NCBI GenBank assembly: GCA_028583685.1 | Contig: JAMXIF010000222.1 | Coordinates: 114,372 to 178,371 of the forward strand | DNA: 64,000 nucleotides | Direction: 5' to 3' | DNA from: Petaurus breviceps papuanus | Lineage: Eukaryota > Chordata > Mammalia > Diprotodontia > Petauridae | In this document: positions 21,928-34,905 of the stretch, in pieces | Position numbering within the stretch: position 1 is the first letter of the stretch | How the letters are laid out: every line of letters begins with the position of its first letter | The notes under the pieces: model-generated | The model's input: the letters and a program-made list of their open reading frames with translations, nothing else | Told to the model about the DNA's origin: nothing | Database searches by the model: none | Made by a program: the position numbers and the translations under genes

Positions 21928-24143
21928 GTAAGTATGGCCAGGATTGTCTTTTGTTTTGAAAAAACGCACACATCAGAGGTCCTGTTTCTTCCCCAAAATG
22001 CATTGACTGGGGTTGCCTTCTTGAGCTGATTGATAAAAAGGTAATGAGTAATAATAATAATTATTACTCCCAGCATAGGCCTTGAGAGTTAGGGGTCTGT
22101 CATCCTCACATTTAAGCTGAGCCCGGGAGAGGGAGCCCTGCTCAGGGAGTGCAGCCTATAAGCAGGAGTCGGCCCCGGAGCTGGGCCTGTGCTCCCTGGA
22201 ACACCTCCCCCTCCTCCCTCTGCGGGGTCACAGCCCTCAGCTCCAGGGCACGGGCGCGCTGCCCTGTGAGGTGCTGGTGCCGGGGCCCGTCGACAAGCGT
22301 TTATCCAGGGGCTGGGGGGCGGATGAGGGAGGAAGGTGCCAGGCCGGGGGCATGGTGTAGAAAGCTGCTGAGGATCACGCAGCGTTAGTGGGGTTCCTGG
22401 GTGGAAGCAGCCCCCATCTGGGGCCCTCTGAGCCCAGTCTGGGCCTGACGGCATCGCCCAGAAGGAGAGCACTGGGAGTGGTGGAGAAGGCAGGAGGGGT
22501 GAGTGCTGAGCTGCTCTCCATCCCGCTTCATTGTCATTTTATTTCTCAGTTAATGAGCATCTATCTTCCCTCTTTCTCTGCTACTCCCCCCTCCCAGAGC
22601 TGACATGCATCACCGGCCCAGCACGTTCCCCTCTTGGCCAGTCCTCACACACGTGTCTCATTCCTGGTCCGTCACGCCTTTCCCAACACGTGGGCTCACC
22701 GTCAGTGTGTTGATCGTTGCCCTGGCTGGAGTTCTTTATCCATTTAGAAACTCCAGCTCACAGATGGGGCACCTATGTGACTTGCCCACAGACACCCAGC
22801 TGGCAGGGGTCAGAGCCAGGATTTGAATCCAGGGCCTCTGACCGCTTCTTCTCTTTGCTCCCAAGGCAACCTTTTCAGTGTAGTCTGTCCTTTGCTTCTT
22901 GGGTGCTGGCCTGTTTGACCTACACACGAGAAGTGTCCCAAGGCCCACTGTGATGCTGATTATGTTTTTGCCGTCCTGCTGGCCTGTCACAAGCCCCGCC
23001 TTTGATCTGTTGGCCTTTTTGTGTCAAACCTCTGTGATTCTGCTCGAATAAAAACACTCGGAGCCATCTTCGCCTTGGAGTGGCCCCCTCCAGCCCTTTC
23101 ATTTCAGTAGGAATAATAACTTGCCCCATGCACCTTCATGAATGAGAGAATCCCAGACCATGAGACAGGGAAGGGCCGCCCTCACCCCTGCACCTGCTCC
23201 AGCCTCCCTGAGAACCAAGCCATGCCGTCGGATAGAAGGAGCTGTGGAGGCAGAGCCCGAAGGTCTGGGTTCTCAGTGCTCATTCAGAGTTCAGAAGAGC
23301 AGGGGTTTGTGGGCCTCTCCGGATGCTGCCCCATTCTCCCTCCCCATGGTTTCTCCTCTGCTGGGCCCAGCTTAGCCCCCAGAGCTGCTCCTGGCCTTTA
23401 ACTGAAGGGCAGGGGATGTGCTCAGTGTGGGGCTCTTCACACACATGAGGCGTTCAGTGTGTTCTCTTCTCTCACCAAAACACAGAATCAGGACCAGTGG
23501 CTTGAATGGGTAGGACGGCTTTCCTTCCAGAAAGGACTTGCCAGCATTGAGAGAGCCCACTGGGGCATGGGCCGCTTGCCCCGGGACGTGCTGAGTTTTC
23601 TGTTAGCAGACATCCTCTAAAGGCTGTATGATGGCTTGGTGGGGGACCAGATGGGGCTTCCTGTCCCAAGGACCGTGTGCCCTCTGAGATCCTTTGCAGG
23701 ACTGAGGCCTGTAATCCGGCCTCACCCATTCTTTGACCATACAGCCAGTTCAAATGACTTGCCTTCCCTCCACACTAGTTTTCTTGTCTGCCAGATACTA
23801 GTGGTCATCACAGCTGGTTTGGAGCAGCCTTGTCCTTGTTAGAATAGAATAGGATAGAATGTCCTGACAGGTGCTTTGAGATCTAGGGGCACCTGACCCC
23901 CAGTCTAAGGCCCCTTGCATTGTGCCACTGACCTCTGCAGGGAAGCGGGGGCTTCACTGTCCCTCCAGGGCCAGGCACAGAATGCCTTACTTTGATTCTG
24001 GGATCCTTGAGAGGCTGGAGGTGCCTGCACTTTCTGGCAGAGCCAGTGTCCGTCATAGGGAGAGGGGTGCCCACCCTCTCCTGCTTTCTTTGGGGTTTTG
24101 ATGATGCCTCCTGCTCTCTCCCTCCCTTCCTTTCTCTGGCTAG
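21928..24143. other. Short NBAS intron (2.2 kb, phase 2)
   Basis: It contains a MIR in reverse orientation at about 22735-22850 (gacttgcccacagacacccagctgg) and unassigned GC-rich DNA. A 127-codon open frame at 22089-22472 is low-complexity and proline-rich, with no similarity I recognise. Confidence 0.6.
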
Positions 24144-24288
24144 GAGTAGCAAGGACGACAATCCCTGGATGAAGCTTGCAGCAGTGATGCTGTCCAGGTG
24201 CACGGAGGAGAACCAGGCCTCCCTGGGCCAGGACCTGCTGACGCTCTGCCGCTCTCTGTATGGCACCCCGCAGAGCCTTCCCCTGGAG
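24144..24288 (+). CDS. NBAS: NBAS coding exon, third from the 3' end
   Basis: The first base completes the leucine codon split by the phase-2 intron, and the exon then reads SSKDDNPWMKLAAVMLSRC and ends GTPQSLPLE. The acceptor is a pyrimidine-rich tract ending ggctag at 24143 and the donor is gtgagt at 24289. The preceding intron is short (about 2.2 kb). The NPWxxLAxVMLxRCT core matches the NBAS C-terminal helical region from memory, while the first few residues differ from human. The exon ends in phase 0, so it joins the next exon, which begins with a GVKEL codon run, without a shift. Confidence 0.93.
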
Positions 24289-26459
24289 GTGAGTGGCTGC
24301 TCCTGCGCACAGGGACCTTGCCCGGTCGGGGGCCTGGGCTCAGCATTGCCTGTAAGGGCCTGTCACTTCTCACTTACTGAGGACAGAAGCCTCCCCCGCA
24401 GAAGGCTGGAAATGGGCTTTCTTCCAACTGATCCTTTTAGGTGTCCCCCCTGCAGCAGACTTAGTGGTCTCACCATTTCCCAGGTCAGTGATGCAGCCCC
24501 TCGTCTCCCTGAGAACCCTGGCAGACACCAGCCTTGCCAGGCTCAGCAGTGTCGGGAAGCATCCGGCCGGTTCTGGGCAGGAACCCAGTAACTCTCCTTC
24601 CCCACTAAGGATGGGATTTACATAACACAGCTTTTGTCCCCTCCAGATAGGGTATGCTTAAAAAAATGAATCAGTTCACTTTCCTTCTGACCTTTGGTTT
24701 TGATCTGGCCCCATATATTAAGCTCAAAGTTGATGTTAGTGGTCAGTGATTACAATGACCTCTCACCCTTGTGGTGATGGAGCTGGGGCCTCCATGTGTG
24801 GCTCTCCCCTTCCTGGTGAAGATTCTGGCCCCCGCCTCCCAACCCCCCTTGAGTGCTGTCCCTGTACAGGGCCTGCATGGTGGACGTGGGAGGCTGTCTG
24901 AGGGTATCCTTGTGTGGACTGGTCCAAAACTTAGAGGGTCCGTGGGACTCATCCCTCTGGAGGACTGACTTCCACCTTTTCTAACCATGGAAGGTGAGGG
25001 TGGGTGACTTCCTCCAGCAGCTTGGGGTGCAAGGAGGTTGAGTGTGGGCATGATTCGGGATAGAGGATTGTCAGGGGACGGTGTGGTGGGCCTTGTGCCC
25101 ATCAGTCACTGCCCTCAAGGTGTGGCTTAGATGTAGCCCCTTCTCCTCGGCCCCATAGGTGACCTGGAGAACCCTAGTGTCCCAAAGACAGGCCTTTGTT
25201 TTAGGGACAGATTTGTGATAATGAAAAGAACTGCACCTTCTCCAAGACAGTCCTGCTGGCTGTCCTTGGGTTCCATGTGAGACCCGGCTCAGTGCTGACT
25301 TGTCTTTCTGAGCGTCGGAGGGGCCGCAGGTTGTGGAAGCTGGGAAGATCTGGGCTCGAGTCTGGCCTTGGCCACATTCTGCCCGTTTGACCCAGGCCAA
25401 GGCACCCTTGGCGGCTCTCCAAGGCCACCTGCCATAGGAACGATGACAGCCTGCCTGGAAGCACCAAGGCCTGAGGGCATGGGAAAAAGTCCCAGGCATT
25501 GTCAGTGGTGCTTTACATCTTTCTAGAGTGGGTGTGCCCTTTGCTCCTGAGCCTCAGTTTCCCTATTCTGTTTGAAGTGAGTATAATGACAGATTTTTGA
25601 GAGGTGGGGAGGGAGGGCCAGATCTCAGAGGCTTAGACTTACAGTCAAAGAGGATTATATATTTTAGCTCCAAAGCCCCCCACTTACTTATCCTCTTTCT
25701 TGATCCTTGGAGCAGTCCTGGGATTTAGGCACAGGAGGGCTTAATCCTCCCACTTTGCTCATTTCAGTCCTGGGGCTCTGTAGCCCACAAGAGACCCTAA
25801 TTCGAGGGGAGAATCTCCCACCTCTCCAGCACTGAGAAGGTGCTGGGGGGGGGCCTCTGCCTCACTTCCACAAGGGTGATCACAGCTGATGGAGCTCCTC
25901 TGCTCCCCTCCACGGCACTTGCCACACAGCTGACCAGATCCCCCGGTCATTCCTTTGCCTGAGCTGAGAAGGAATGCAGGGAGACCCTTTGGTGGAAAGT
26001 CTTCTGCAAACTCCCCGTCTCCTTCAGACTCAGAGAGGGTGGAGATTTATTTGGGGTTACCGGCAAACAAAGGAAGAGTTCTCATCAGATGAGGCTGACA
26101 GCCTCTTTTCTATCTTTCCCTGGGCTCTGGCCATGAGAGCTGGTACTCTGGCTGGCACTCTGGGTTAGAAAGATGCACAGTGAAGGATTTATCCAGGGCC
26201 TTGGAGGGGCAGCTCCAGATGAGCTGGTATTAGGTGCGTTTATATACGTTCTAAGCAGGCCACAAGCCAATTGTCTTGTGACATCTCTCCCATTGTCATC
26301 AGAGATTCCTAGGAAATGCCTTCTGGGTCATAGATGCACAGTTAGCCTTGTCTGTGCCCAGAACCTAGTAAAGCATTCTCACTGAGTAACGGGGGTTCTT
26401 TCCTCCATGTCCGTGACTGGCCCTTTTCATCTGGTGAGATCAGAGGTCACATCTTTGCC
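24289..26459. other. Start of 10.5-kb NBAS intron, unassigned plus MIR
   Basis: A MIR-like SINE lies at about 25320-25600 on the plus strand. The rest shows nothing recognisable. Confidence 0.5.
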
Positions 26460-26790
26460 CGTGAAATGATGGAATGGAGGGTCGTATTCTGTTCTGGGTG
26501 CCGCGTCACGTGAAGGATGTGGGCAGACTGAGGCATCCTCAGCAGGGGCTCGAATGGGTGAGGAGGAGACGGGAAATGTAGCAGACAGGACCAGTGAAGG
26601 AGCTGAGATTACTGAGTGTCTGCAGAAGAGAAGACTCGGGTGGGCTTGAAGCCAGGAGGACACAGCACACCTGTGGGGAAGAATTAGGTGTTATCTCCCC
26701 AGCAGCAGTAAAAGTAGGGTGCCAGTCAGAGGAGGAATTTCCCACTGCTCAGATCTGTCCAGTAGAAGGAGTCGACCTCCTCAGGAGTAT
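26460..26790 (+). mobile_element. CR1/L3-type LINE remnant
   Basis: The sense-strand run ttctgttctgggtgccgcg, then a ctgcagaagagaagactcggg block, matches the C-terminal reverse-transcriptase region of CR1/L3, where the protein would read VFWAP...LEKRRL. Confidence 0.55.
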
Positions 26791-27359
26791 TGCGAATGCC
26801 CCACTTCAGTGGGGAAAAGGGACGTTTACTGGATGCTGCATCTGGAATTTCATGTTTGTAACTCCTCGCTGTCCCCCAGATATGGGATAAGGAAGCCACT
26901 GAGGCGCCCAGCAGATGCAGGAGCCAGTCAGAGAAAGAAGCCGGTGGTCAAACCTCGGCCCCCACTGTTGAGACTCAGATGCTGTGAGCCAGAGGCCCTG
27001 GCATTTCTCAGGAAAGGAAGTACCCTTGGCCCCTAGGATGAGGGATGCTTCGAGGCTGGGTGTGGCTGGGAACGAACCTCCCTGTGTCCAGAGATGGAGG
27101 AGAGAGGAAGGGGTTGGAGGAGGGGTGTTGACATCAGAGGCTTGGAAGATAAACTCATGTGGGCAGCCCGAACTCGAGGGGGCAGCAGGATGAGGACTGT
27201 GGGTAAGGGGCGCCGCAGAAAAGAAACCAGCGACTTTGTCATCGGAGCATATGCTTGACCACCTGGTTAGGAGGAGTTTGGGAAACGTCCACCCTGGCCC
27301 ACAAGCAGGATATCATAGTGTTCGGATTAGGTACCGAGGAGGTACCTACCCCAGGGCTG

Positions 27360-27535
27360 CGAGTCAAGAGTTCAAGCCCAGGTTCAAATCCAGCCTCAGC
27401 CACTGACTTGCTGTGGGACCCTGTACGAGTCGCTTACCTCCGTTTGCCGAGGATGTTACCAGCACCTACCCTATGGGGCTGTTGTGAGATCAGATGAGTT
27501 ACCACGTGTGAAGTGCTCTACGAAAGGCTGCTTTT
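27360..27535 (+). repeat. MIR/CORE-type SINE
   Basis: It has gttcaaatccagcctcagccactgac, a ctgttgtgagatcagatgagtta segment and gtgaagtgctctacgaaaggc. Confidence 0.75.
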
Positions 27536-27549
27536 ACTGCTCCCGCTCT

Positions 27550-27720
27550 TAGAGGAGATTGCGGTGTTCCAGATAGCAGCTAAATCTCTCTCTCCTAAAA
27601 GCAGAATGACCAGTAACTTGTCAGCTTGGTCACGTTATCATTCTTCAGCAAATTAAGGAAACAACAAGTGGGAATTCTTGATCCTAATGTAGTTGTGATA
27701 AGACTGAATCATCACGATTC
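27550..27720. promoter_or_regulatory. Candidate conserved non-coding element
   Basis: Non-repeat sequence with closely packed cores such as aacaacaagtggg, cagcaaattaagg and gaatcatcacgattcctgc. Inference from texture only. Confidence 0.25.
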
Positions 27721-28049
27721 CTGCTGAGGAGGTGGGAATGGGGGAGAAGGTGTGGAGGCACCCCTTCCCTCCTCTAGTTTGTAATCAAAGAGAAGAAATT
27801 GGAGTGTGGTCTGACAAGCATCTAGATGTCAGAGGGTTCAGAGCAAAGACAGAGGGGCCCAGGAGGGCTGGAAGATGTTCCAGAATGAAATTCTGAAAAA
27901 ACAAAGGGAAATAGTTCCAGTGAGGAGGAAAAAATGGACTTGTCAGAACAGACCGTTGTGGATACACAGGGGACTCACTAACAAACTTGGAGCCAAACAA
28001 CAAACAGGTCCTCTTACTGAAACACAGGAATTATAGAAATAAAACCCCA

Positions 28050-29420
28050 AGCCACATTTTACAGACATGATGGAAAACATCCGTAACTGGAGAGATTACC
28101 ATTGCTCACTGTCAGGCCTTCTTCATATGATAAATGTTACCATAATTAACTGATAGTCTCAGTGCCATTCTAATCAAACCAACAAAAAATTACTTTGTAA
28201 ATAATAATAATTTAGTTTGTGAATAAATAATAATAACAAAATGCATCTGGGGGAACAAAAAGGAAGTCCAGTCCTCTCAAGGGAAATAATAGGGGAAAAA
28301 GAAGTTGGAAGGGGCCTCCCAGCGCCAAATTTCAAATTATACCACAAAGCACAAATCATCAGAATTGTTTGGTACTGGTTGTAAAAAAAAAAAAAAGAAG
28401 CAGCAGAAGTAGCTAATCAGTGGGACAGATTAGGGAAAAGAAATCCAGAAACCAATGAATATAATGATGTAGTATTTAATAAGCTCATGGACACCGACTT
28501 GGGACTTGCTATTTGACAAAAACTGATGGGAAAATTGGAGAGTAGTCTAAGAGAGATTAGAGTTGGACCAAGATCTCAGTACACACAAATGAATATATGA
28601 CACCAGTATAAACGAACGAGGGAAGGATGAAACATGAGAGTCTTTGGGATAAGAATGGATAAGGAGAGAGTTCTGACCCAGCAAGGGTTGGAAATGATCA
28701 CAAAAGACACAGTGGACAGTACAGATGTAATCAATGAAGTCAGAAAGGAACCAGTGAAGTGGATAAATTTTTTTTTTTTGGTAGCCAACTTCTTGGTTAA
28801 AGAAATTGGTTAAATATTGGTTAGTCAGATATTCAAAAACTTGGTTAAATATTCAGGATATATAAGATATTGAAATAAAATTTTTAAGAACAAGAGGCAT
28901 GCCCCAGGAGATTATGGTCAAAAGACAGTCCTCAAAAGCAGAAATTAAATTGACAAAACAGCCATATGAAAAAAAAATGCTCCACGTCTCTGATAACAAG
29001 GAAAGTGGAGAATAAAACAGCCCAGAGACACGACCATACGTCCACCAGATCAACACAGATGACAAACACAGAAAACAACTGTTGTTGGAGGGACAGGGTG
29101 GCCAGGCACCCTCATTCATGCTTTGCAGGGGAGCTGTGAATGGACAGGCCCATTCTGGGAAGCAGGTTGGAACGTGGCCTCTAACTTCACTAAAATATAC
29201 TTAGGCTTTGATTCAGCAACGCTGCCTCTAACCTGTGCTCTGGAGAGATCAGAGTCAGAAAGGACAGACCCACGTGAACTGGGACTACAGCAGGTGCCCC
29301 TCAGCTGGTGGGCAGGTGCAAACACTATGGCATATGATTGTGATGGAATATTAGTGTAGGGTAAGAAAGTGCCAAGGGGCCACATTAAGAGAAACCTGGG
29401 AAGAGCTGTCTGAACCGGCA
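28050..29420 (+). mobile_element. L1 ORF2 3' part, decayed
   Basis: The order of blocks follows marsupial L1 ORF2: a catccgtaactggagagattaccattg block, atcagaattgtttggtactgg, ttgacaaaaactgatgggaaaattgg, ccactacaacaggtgcccctcagct-like sequence and catatgattgtgatggaatatta near 29330. It is 5'-truncated and heavily broken; A and T runs lie at 28383 and 28770. Confidence 0.75.
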
Positions 29421-31540
29421 CAGAGCCAAGTGGCTCAGACATGCTGTCTGAGATGGAGCACTTTGGTCTGGGGGCTTCAGCTTGTTGAGGGCGGCTCGGC
29501 ATTCTGTTACTCCAGCTATCGACTCCCTGCTGGCCATTTTTGTCCCGACACTTGTCCTGGGCAGAGCAGCTCTGGCTTCTCTGTGTTTGGGGATCATCGT
29601 CCCGTCCCCAGCCACGGCCCGGGCCCTTCTCTGGTTCACCCCACGCAGCTACAAACAAACCAAACCAAACACCACCCCCACGGCTTGTCCTCAGTATACC
29701 CCTGGCACTGTTGTCACAGGGTCAGTTCAGACGCTCACATTCAACCCCCTGCTGCCACGCCTTCTTCCATCTTCCACCTCCTCTAAATTCCTTTTTTTAG
29801 CCTTCATGATGAACTCGACAAACATCAACCAACATGCACATTTCTATACGTGAAGAACAGAAAGAAGACTGAACATAAATGTACTCTGGGTTTTTAAGTA
29901 CATATGAAATGTAATATGATGTATGAACACCACCAAGCCTGTCTGTGCCATGTTCTGCTTCCTTCTGCTTTCTTCTGGGCATTCTTCTGAGTTTTCCTCC
30001 TTCCTTCTTTCTTTCTTTCTTCCCTTCTTTTTCTCTCACTCTCTTTGCATCTTTCACTATCCCTCCCTTACAATGCCTCTCCCTTCCAAAAACAAGGGCC
30101 CTCTCTGGCAGCAAATGTATATAATCAAGCAAAATATATACACATTCTGCTCATGCTGGAAAATGCCTTCCTCATTCTGTGCTTGTGACTCCACCTTCCC
30201 ATCATCAGGCTTTGGGAGTCAGGACTACTAACTGTGTAGATCAAAGCTGCAGGCTAGGCCAAGATGTCCCCAGTGGGATCTGTTTGTCCATACATCCATC
30301 TGTCTGTCCGTCTGTCCGTCCATCCATCCACCCACCCAACTACTTATCTCTATGAAGCACTTTGCAAACTATTTCAAAGCTTTCTTCCTGTCTTTGTACC
30401 CCTAGTGCCTGGCTCATAGTAGGGACTGAATCATTGCTGGGGGCGGAGCTGGGGCTTGCACCCAGATTCTCTGCTTTGTCCTGCATCCAAGGGCCCTGTC
30501 CTGTGTTTGTGTTGTTATTGGAGGGATAGCCTGTGAGGGACCTTCCCTCTCTTTCCTTGGTCTCTCTGTCTATGAGGTGGGCGTGTTTGGCACAGCTGGC
30601 TCCCAGACACCTTCTGGTGTGTGCACAGAGGGGTGTGAATGGGAGGGTGACCCAAGCACAGCACAGGCCTACTGCACCAGCATGTCAGGCGATTCCTTGC
30701 CATGGCCTGTCATTTCTTGAACCCCCTCAGTCAGAAATGACCTGAGTCTTCATCCTTTGACCGAGAGGTATCTATTTTTTGTGCTTAGTTTCTGAAACGT
30801 GGCCTGTTGTCTGGAGGGATACTTGCCTCCTTTCTGCCTCTCCCCCTTGGTCTCCCTCCCCCCCTTGGTCTCCCTCCCCTAAATGCCATTGGTTACAGAG
30901 CACCCCTCCCCTTCCTGATGAGTGCCGGTGGTGTCTGCTCCTGGCCCGTGGTCCCCTCAGGCTGGGAGGGTTTCTCCCCCAGGCAGCGCCCCAGCTCTCT
31001 CAGATGGCTCTTTGTGGGTCATGCGGCCTACAGTCTGGAGAGAGAGTCTTCCTTCTGCTCAGCTTGTATCCATGGTGATGTGCAAACCCTCCCCAGAAAG
31101 GTGGCTCTGATGGAATAACCAGTGGCCCTATTTGCATTGTTTCACCTGTTTTAATATCCACCTGGTCAGCGGTGAGGGAGCAGCATTCTGCTGGAGGAGC
31201 TGGGGAGCAGGGAGGGCCCTGCTGCTTTTCCTGGCCCAGAGTGGTCCAGCATTCCAGGCCTGCTCTCAGAACCTTCCTTGCCCCAAGCAAATACTGGGCG
31301 GTTCAGCCCCAGGTGCGTGCCGCCTCCTGACTCTGTACAGGCCTCTGCCCCTGGCCTCGGCTCTGATCTCACAAGCCTCCAGCACAGCCATCCGAGCCGC
31401 GTCCACGGGGACGTGAACCCCTGTGCTCAGTGGTGCAGCGGGGGCCCTGTGTGGGCCGCTAAGATGCGCCGCTGACGCCCGTCACTGGACAAAGCATGGC
31501 CATCGCTTGGATGTGAGAAGTGGCTCTTTGACCATTCACA
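29421..31540. other. Intron with simple-sequence patches
   Basis: A CTTT-rich patch lies at about 29995-30050. A CTGT/CCAT-rich patch lies at 30295-30347, and a duplicated ccttggtctccctccc unit at 30845-30885. An L2/MIR tail (about 30360-30430) is also visible. No exon is seen. Confidence 0.55.
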
Positions 31541-32880
31541 GATGGGCCTGACCTTTCCAGGGTACACAGTCGGAGCTGAGAAGGCCCTTACAATGGGTCA
31601 GTCTGTAAGCCATGCGTTTATCAAGCACCTGCTGCATTATCAGCATCTTACCAACTTGCCCGTTACCAGTGATCATAAAATTAAATTTTATTTCTTCAGT
31701 CAGCAGAAATCTGCCCAACTCCTTCCTACTTGAGAAAGAAAGACAAACAACTAAGTTATAAATGTGAACTTCACAAAACAACTCCCCATGTTGGTCACAT
31801 GAAGAACTGCGCGTCCTTCCTTGTTTCCCTGTCAGGAGCGGGGCAGCGCGCTTCGTCTTGAGTCCTTGGGCATCAGAGTTGCGTGTGATGCCCCTCGGAG
31901 CCCCTGAGCTTTGCAGAGTCGTGTCTACGGTACTGCTGGTTCTGACTTCACTTGACCCTGGTCCGTTCATCCAAGTGCCCCCAGCTGTCTCTGAAGCCAG
32001 CCCTTCATCATCCTCACAACACAGCAGTGTCCCTTGCCTTCCATAGACCGTGGCTTGCTCGGCCGGCCGTCCACTGATTGGCGCCCTCTCGACGTCCACA
32101 TCCTCGCCATGTTTCTGTACAGCCATGGAACTTGCTGTGCTTGGGACTGACCCTTCCCGTTTCTTCTGTCCCCTCCTTTCTGCCCATTTCCTGCCGAGTG
32201 AAAGCATCTCCGCCCAGCTGTGCCAGCTCTCCCCTCCTTCCGCGTTCCGTGAGAGGAGGCCCCGGCTGCTCAGCCTCTTTCCAGAGCTAGCATTTCTTGC
32301 CCGCTTTTTCTACCTTTTTGATTTTTGAAAATACTTTTTAGTTTTTCTTTTTGTGCTCGTGCTTCTTCTCCTCTGGTGGGACTCGCACCCAAGCCGCATT
32401 CTTCTGTGGGGCTCTGCGTGCAGATGTTTGTGCCGTGAGTGCCCCATGGTGGGGTGGCGGATTCTCTTTTGTTGGCTCATTGTTGCAGTCTGCTTCCTGA
32501 CTTTGGACTTCCTGTTAGGGCCTCTTCTGTAGGCTCCTGGAAGGGCTGTCTGCCTGGCCTGCCGCCCCTTGAGGTGGGTCTCCCCCTCATCCACCTGGAT
32601 CTACTGCCTAGAACTAGGGAGGGAATGACAGAGCCACCGGCTGGCCCTCTCCCTGCGGTCTGCACGGAGCCGGGAGCCCCATAGCCTTGGTGCCCAGCCT
32701 TGGTTCTCTTGCTGCTGCCATAGGCTGGAAGGCTCTGTGGGCCTTTGCCAGCCAGTCCTGACCCCAACTTCCCCAGACCTTTCTTTCTGTCTTCCTGGGC
32801 TGACATGGGCTGGAGATGGGGCTCACGGGGGTAGGTAATTTTTTCTCCTTGATCACAACTTGGTATAGTCTGCCTTCAAG
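31541..32880. other. Intron with L2 tail and possible L1 5' UTR piece
   Basis: A reversed L2 tail lies at about 31600-31650 (gcgtttatcaagcacctgctgc). The region 32480-32560 weakly resembles reverse-oriented L1 5' UTR. A 223-codon minus-strand frame at 31536-32207 has no recognisable domain. Confidence 0.4.
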
Positions 32881-33230
32881 GGTTCTGTGGTGGTGGTCTG
32901 TCTGAGATCGTGGCTGTTCCTCACTTCTGGCTTTGCTTTCTCCTCCTGCAGGCCTTTGTCCTGGCCGTCCCCCACTCCTGGAACTCTTCTTCCCTCCCTG
33001 GGGCTCCCCCAGCTTCCTCTCTCCTTCTGGGGGGCCTGGCACTCCCTGCTCCTGTGACCTTTGTTGGGTCCTGGATCTGTCTTGTTTGCACCCACTTGTC
33101 ATCCAATTGTCTCCCTGTGGACAGGCGCTCTCTGAGGGCAGGAGTGGGTTTGTCTTTCTGTTTCCCCAGCATTTTGGCACAGGGCCAGGCACAGCGTCAG
33201 CATGTCATGAATGCTTGCTGACAGACCATA
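32881..33230 (+). repeat. L2 3' end
   Basis: The pyrimidine-rich ORF end (ccccactcctggaactcttcttccctccctgg) leads to ggcacagggccaggcacagc and catgaatgcttgctgacag, the L2 3' terminus. Confidence 0.7.
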
Positions 33231-34776
33231 TGCCAGCACTTCACTAGGCACTGTGGATACAGACACCCATTGTCGATAGCTTGTCTCCCAACCCCCTTGC
33301 AGATGGGGCCATTGAGGCTCAGTCAGGGTAGGTGGCTTGTCCAAGTCCACGTGGAGCTGGGATTTAGCTCCTTGGGGGGCTGGGTGTGAATCCGCTGGCA
33401 GATGTGCCCTCTGCCCGGCTGTGCTCTGGGTGGGCCAGGCTGTTTGCCCACTGAGCACAGAGCTCTGGGAATAGGGTTCCCTCCTTCACTCCCTTATTCA
33501 TTCTTGCATTCCTTCGCTATTTGCTCTGTGCCTCAGTTCGTCTAAGCCCTGTTGGCTTGGGGCAGACATCGCTCTGTCTGCTCCGAGCCCAGGCAGATGC
33601 TCGCTGGCTCGCAGCTTTTTCTGCAGATGTTTCCAGGAGCCGTTTTTGGGCCCAGTTTGTCACCTGTGTAATGTTTGCATCAGTGGGGCCTCCATTGAGC
33701 CTCTGGGGCCTCTAGACTGTGTGTGGTCAAGCCCTCTCAGCAGAAGAGAAGCCTCGTGAAGGCAGGATGAGTTCTGTGTTCCTCACGTGGTGCTGGTGCC
33801 AGGCACCCAGGAGTGTGCAGTGATTACAATGGGAGAAGGCAGAATCGGGAGCCACTGGCCCAGCTGTGTGACCTCAGGGAAGGGAGTCACCGCATGTCTC
33901 TGGGCCTCAGTTTCCTCCCGTATAGAAGGAGGACCTCTGAGGTCATTGGAAGCTCCAGTCGTCGGGTCCTGAGGTCTCTCCAGACCCACCCAGAGGAGCG
34001 GTTGTCCCTCCTCTGCTTAGACACTGGCCACGTGTGGGATTCTGCTTGTAAAGGTGAAGGACGACGGTCATGATGGCCAGCCTCTGCGTACATAGGGCTT
34101 CAAGGCTCCCAAGTGCTTTCCACCCATGCTCTCCTTTGCTCTCACTGCGCCAGGCCCTCTCCCTCCGTCCCCTTGCTGAATGGGAAGTCACTTCTCTGTA
34201 AAATCCCCCATTGCTGGCCTGGGCCTCCCCCTTGAGCTGAGTGGAACATCTGGTTCTTGGTCTGTGTGACCGAGCCACTGCCTTTGGAGCCCCCGGGCTG
34301 CTCTGCTCCTGGTCTCTGAACTCCGTATCCCAGGACCCTTCCCTGGCCTGGCTTCAGTCTAGACAAGCCCCAGCGTGTGGCTCATTGGCCTAGAAAGGGC
34401 AGTGGGCCCTCATTTCCCTGGAGATGGTGCTCGCTTACACTGGCCGGTCTGGGTTACACCTGTTTGTGCTTTCTCTGAGCTCCCCTCTCTGAAGTGCCTT
34501 CCGTGGCAGGGTCTCTGTGGCTGTCACTCCCTTTACAGATGAGGAGACTGAGGCGCAGGCCCCAGCCTCGGCCGGCACACAGCAGAATGGAACCTTGGCC
34601 CCAGAGTCCTGCCCCCCAGGTCGGGCTCGTCACAGATCCACACTCGGGGCCGTAGCCACGGCCCACATCTCCAGTCCAGCAGACGGGCCCCAAGAGCGAT
34701 CTTTCTTATAGGGGACGTCCTGGCCCTAGACGGGCCCCTCCTGAACTCACAACAGGCTTTGTGCTTCTGATTTCAG
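33231..34776. other. Intron with several MIR pieces
   Basis: Weak MIR copies lie at about 33285-33370 (minus), 33820-33940 (plus; ctgtgtgacctcaggg, gcctcagtttcctcccg) and 34510-34620 (minus; tttacagatgaggagactgaggc). Confidence 0.6.
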
Positions 34777-34905
34777 GGTGTGAAGGAGCTGGCCTTGCTG
34801 CTGCTTAACCGTTCTCTCCTGCTCCCGGCCCTGAAGCTTCTGGTGGAAAGTCAGGACACCGCTCTCCACGCCCTGGCCCTGGAGCAGATCGCAGCCGTGG
34901 CCCAG
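34777..34905 (+). CDS. NBAS: NBAS coding exon, penultimate
   Basis: The exon encodes 43 codons in phase 0, opening GVKELALLLLNRSLLLPALK and ending ALEQIAAVAQ. It is leucine-rich and helical, and its GVKEL-LLLN-LLLPxLKLL pattern matches the NBAS C-terminus. The acceptor is gatttcag at 34776 and the donor is gtacgt at 34906. The intron before it (about 10.5 kb) carries CR1/L3 and L1 fragments. The intron after it (about 10.9 kb) ends in a reverse-oriented L1. Both flanking introns are phase 0, so skipping this 129-nt exon would keep the frame; I have no evidence that this happens. Confidence 0.93.

Noticed and set aside
31536-32207. 223-codon minus-strand frame
   Set aside because: No domain, no homology I know and no splice signals. 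It crosses an L2 tail.
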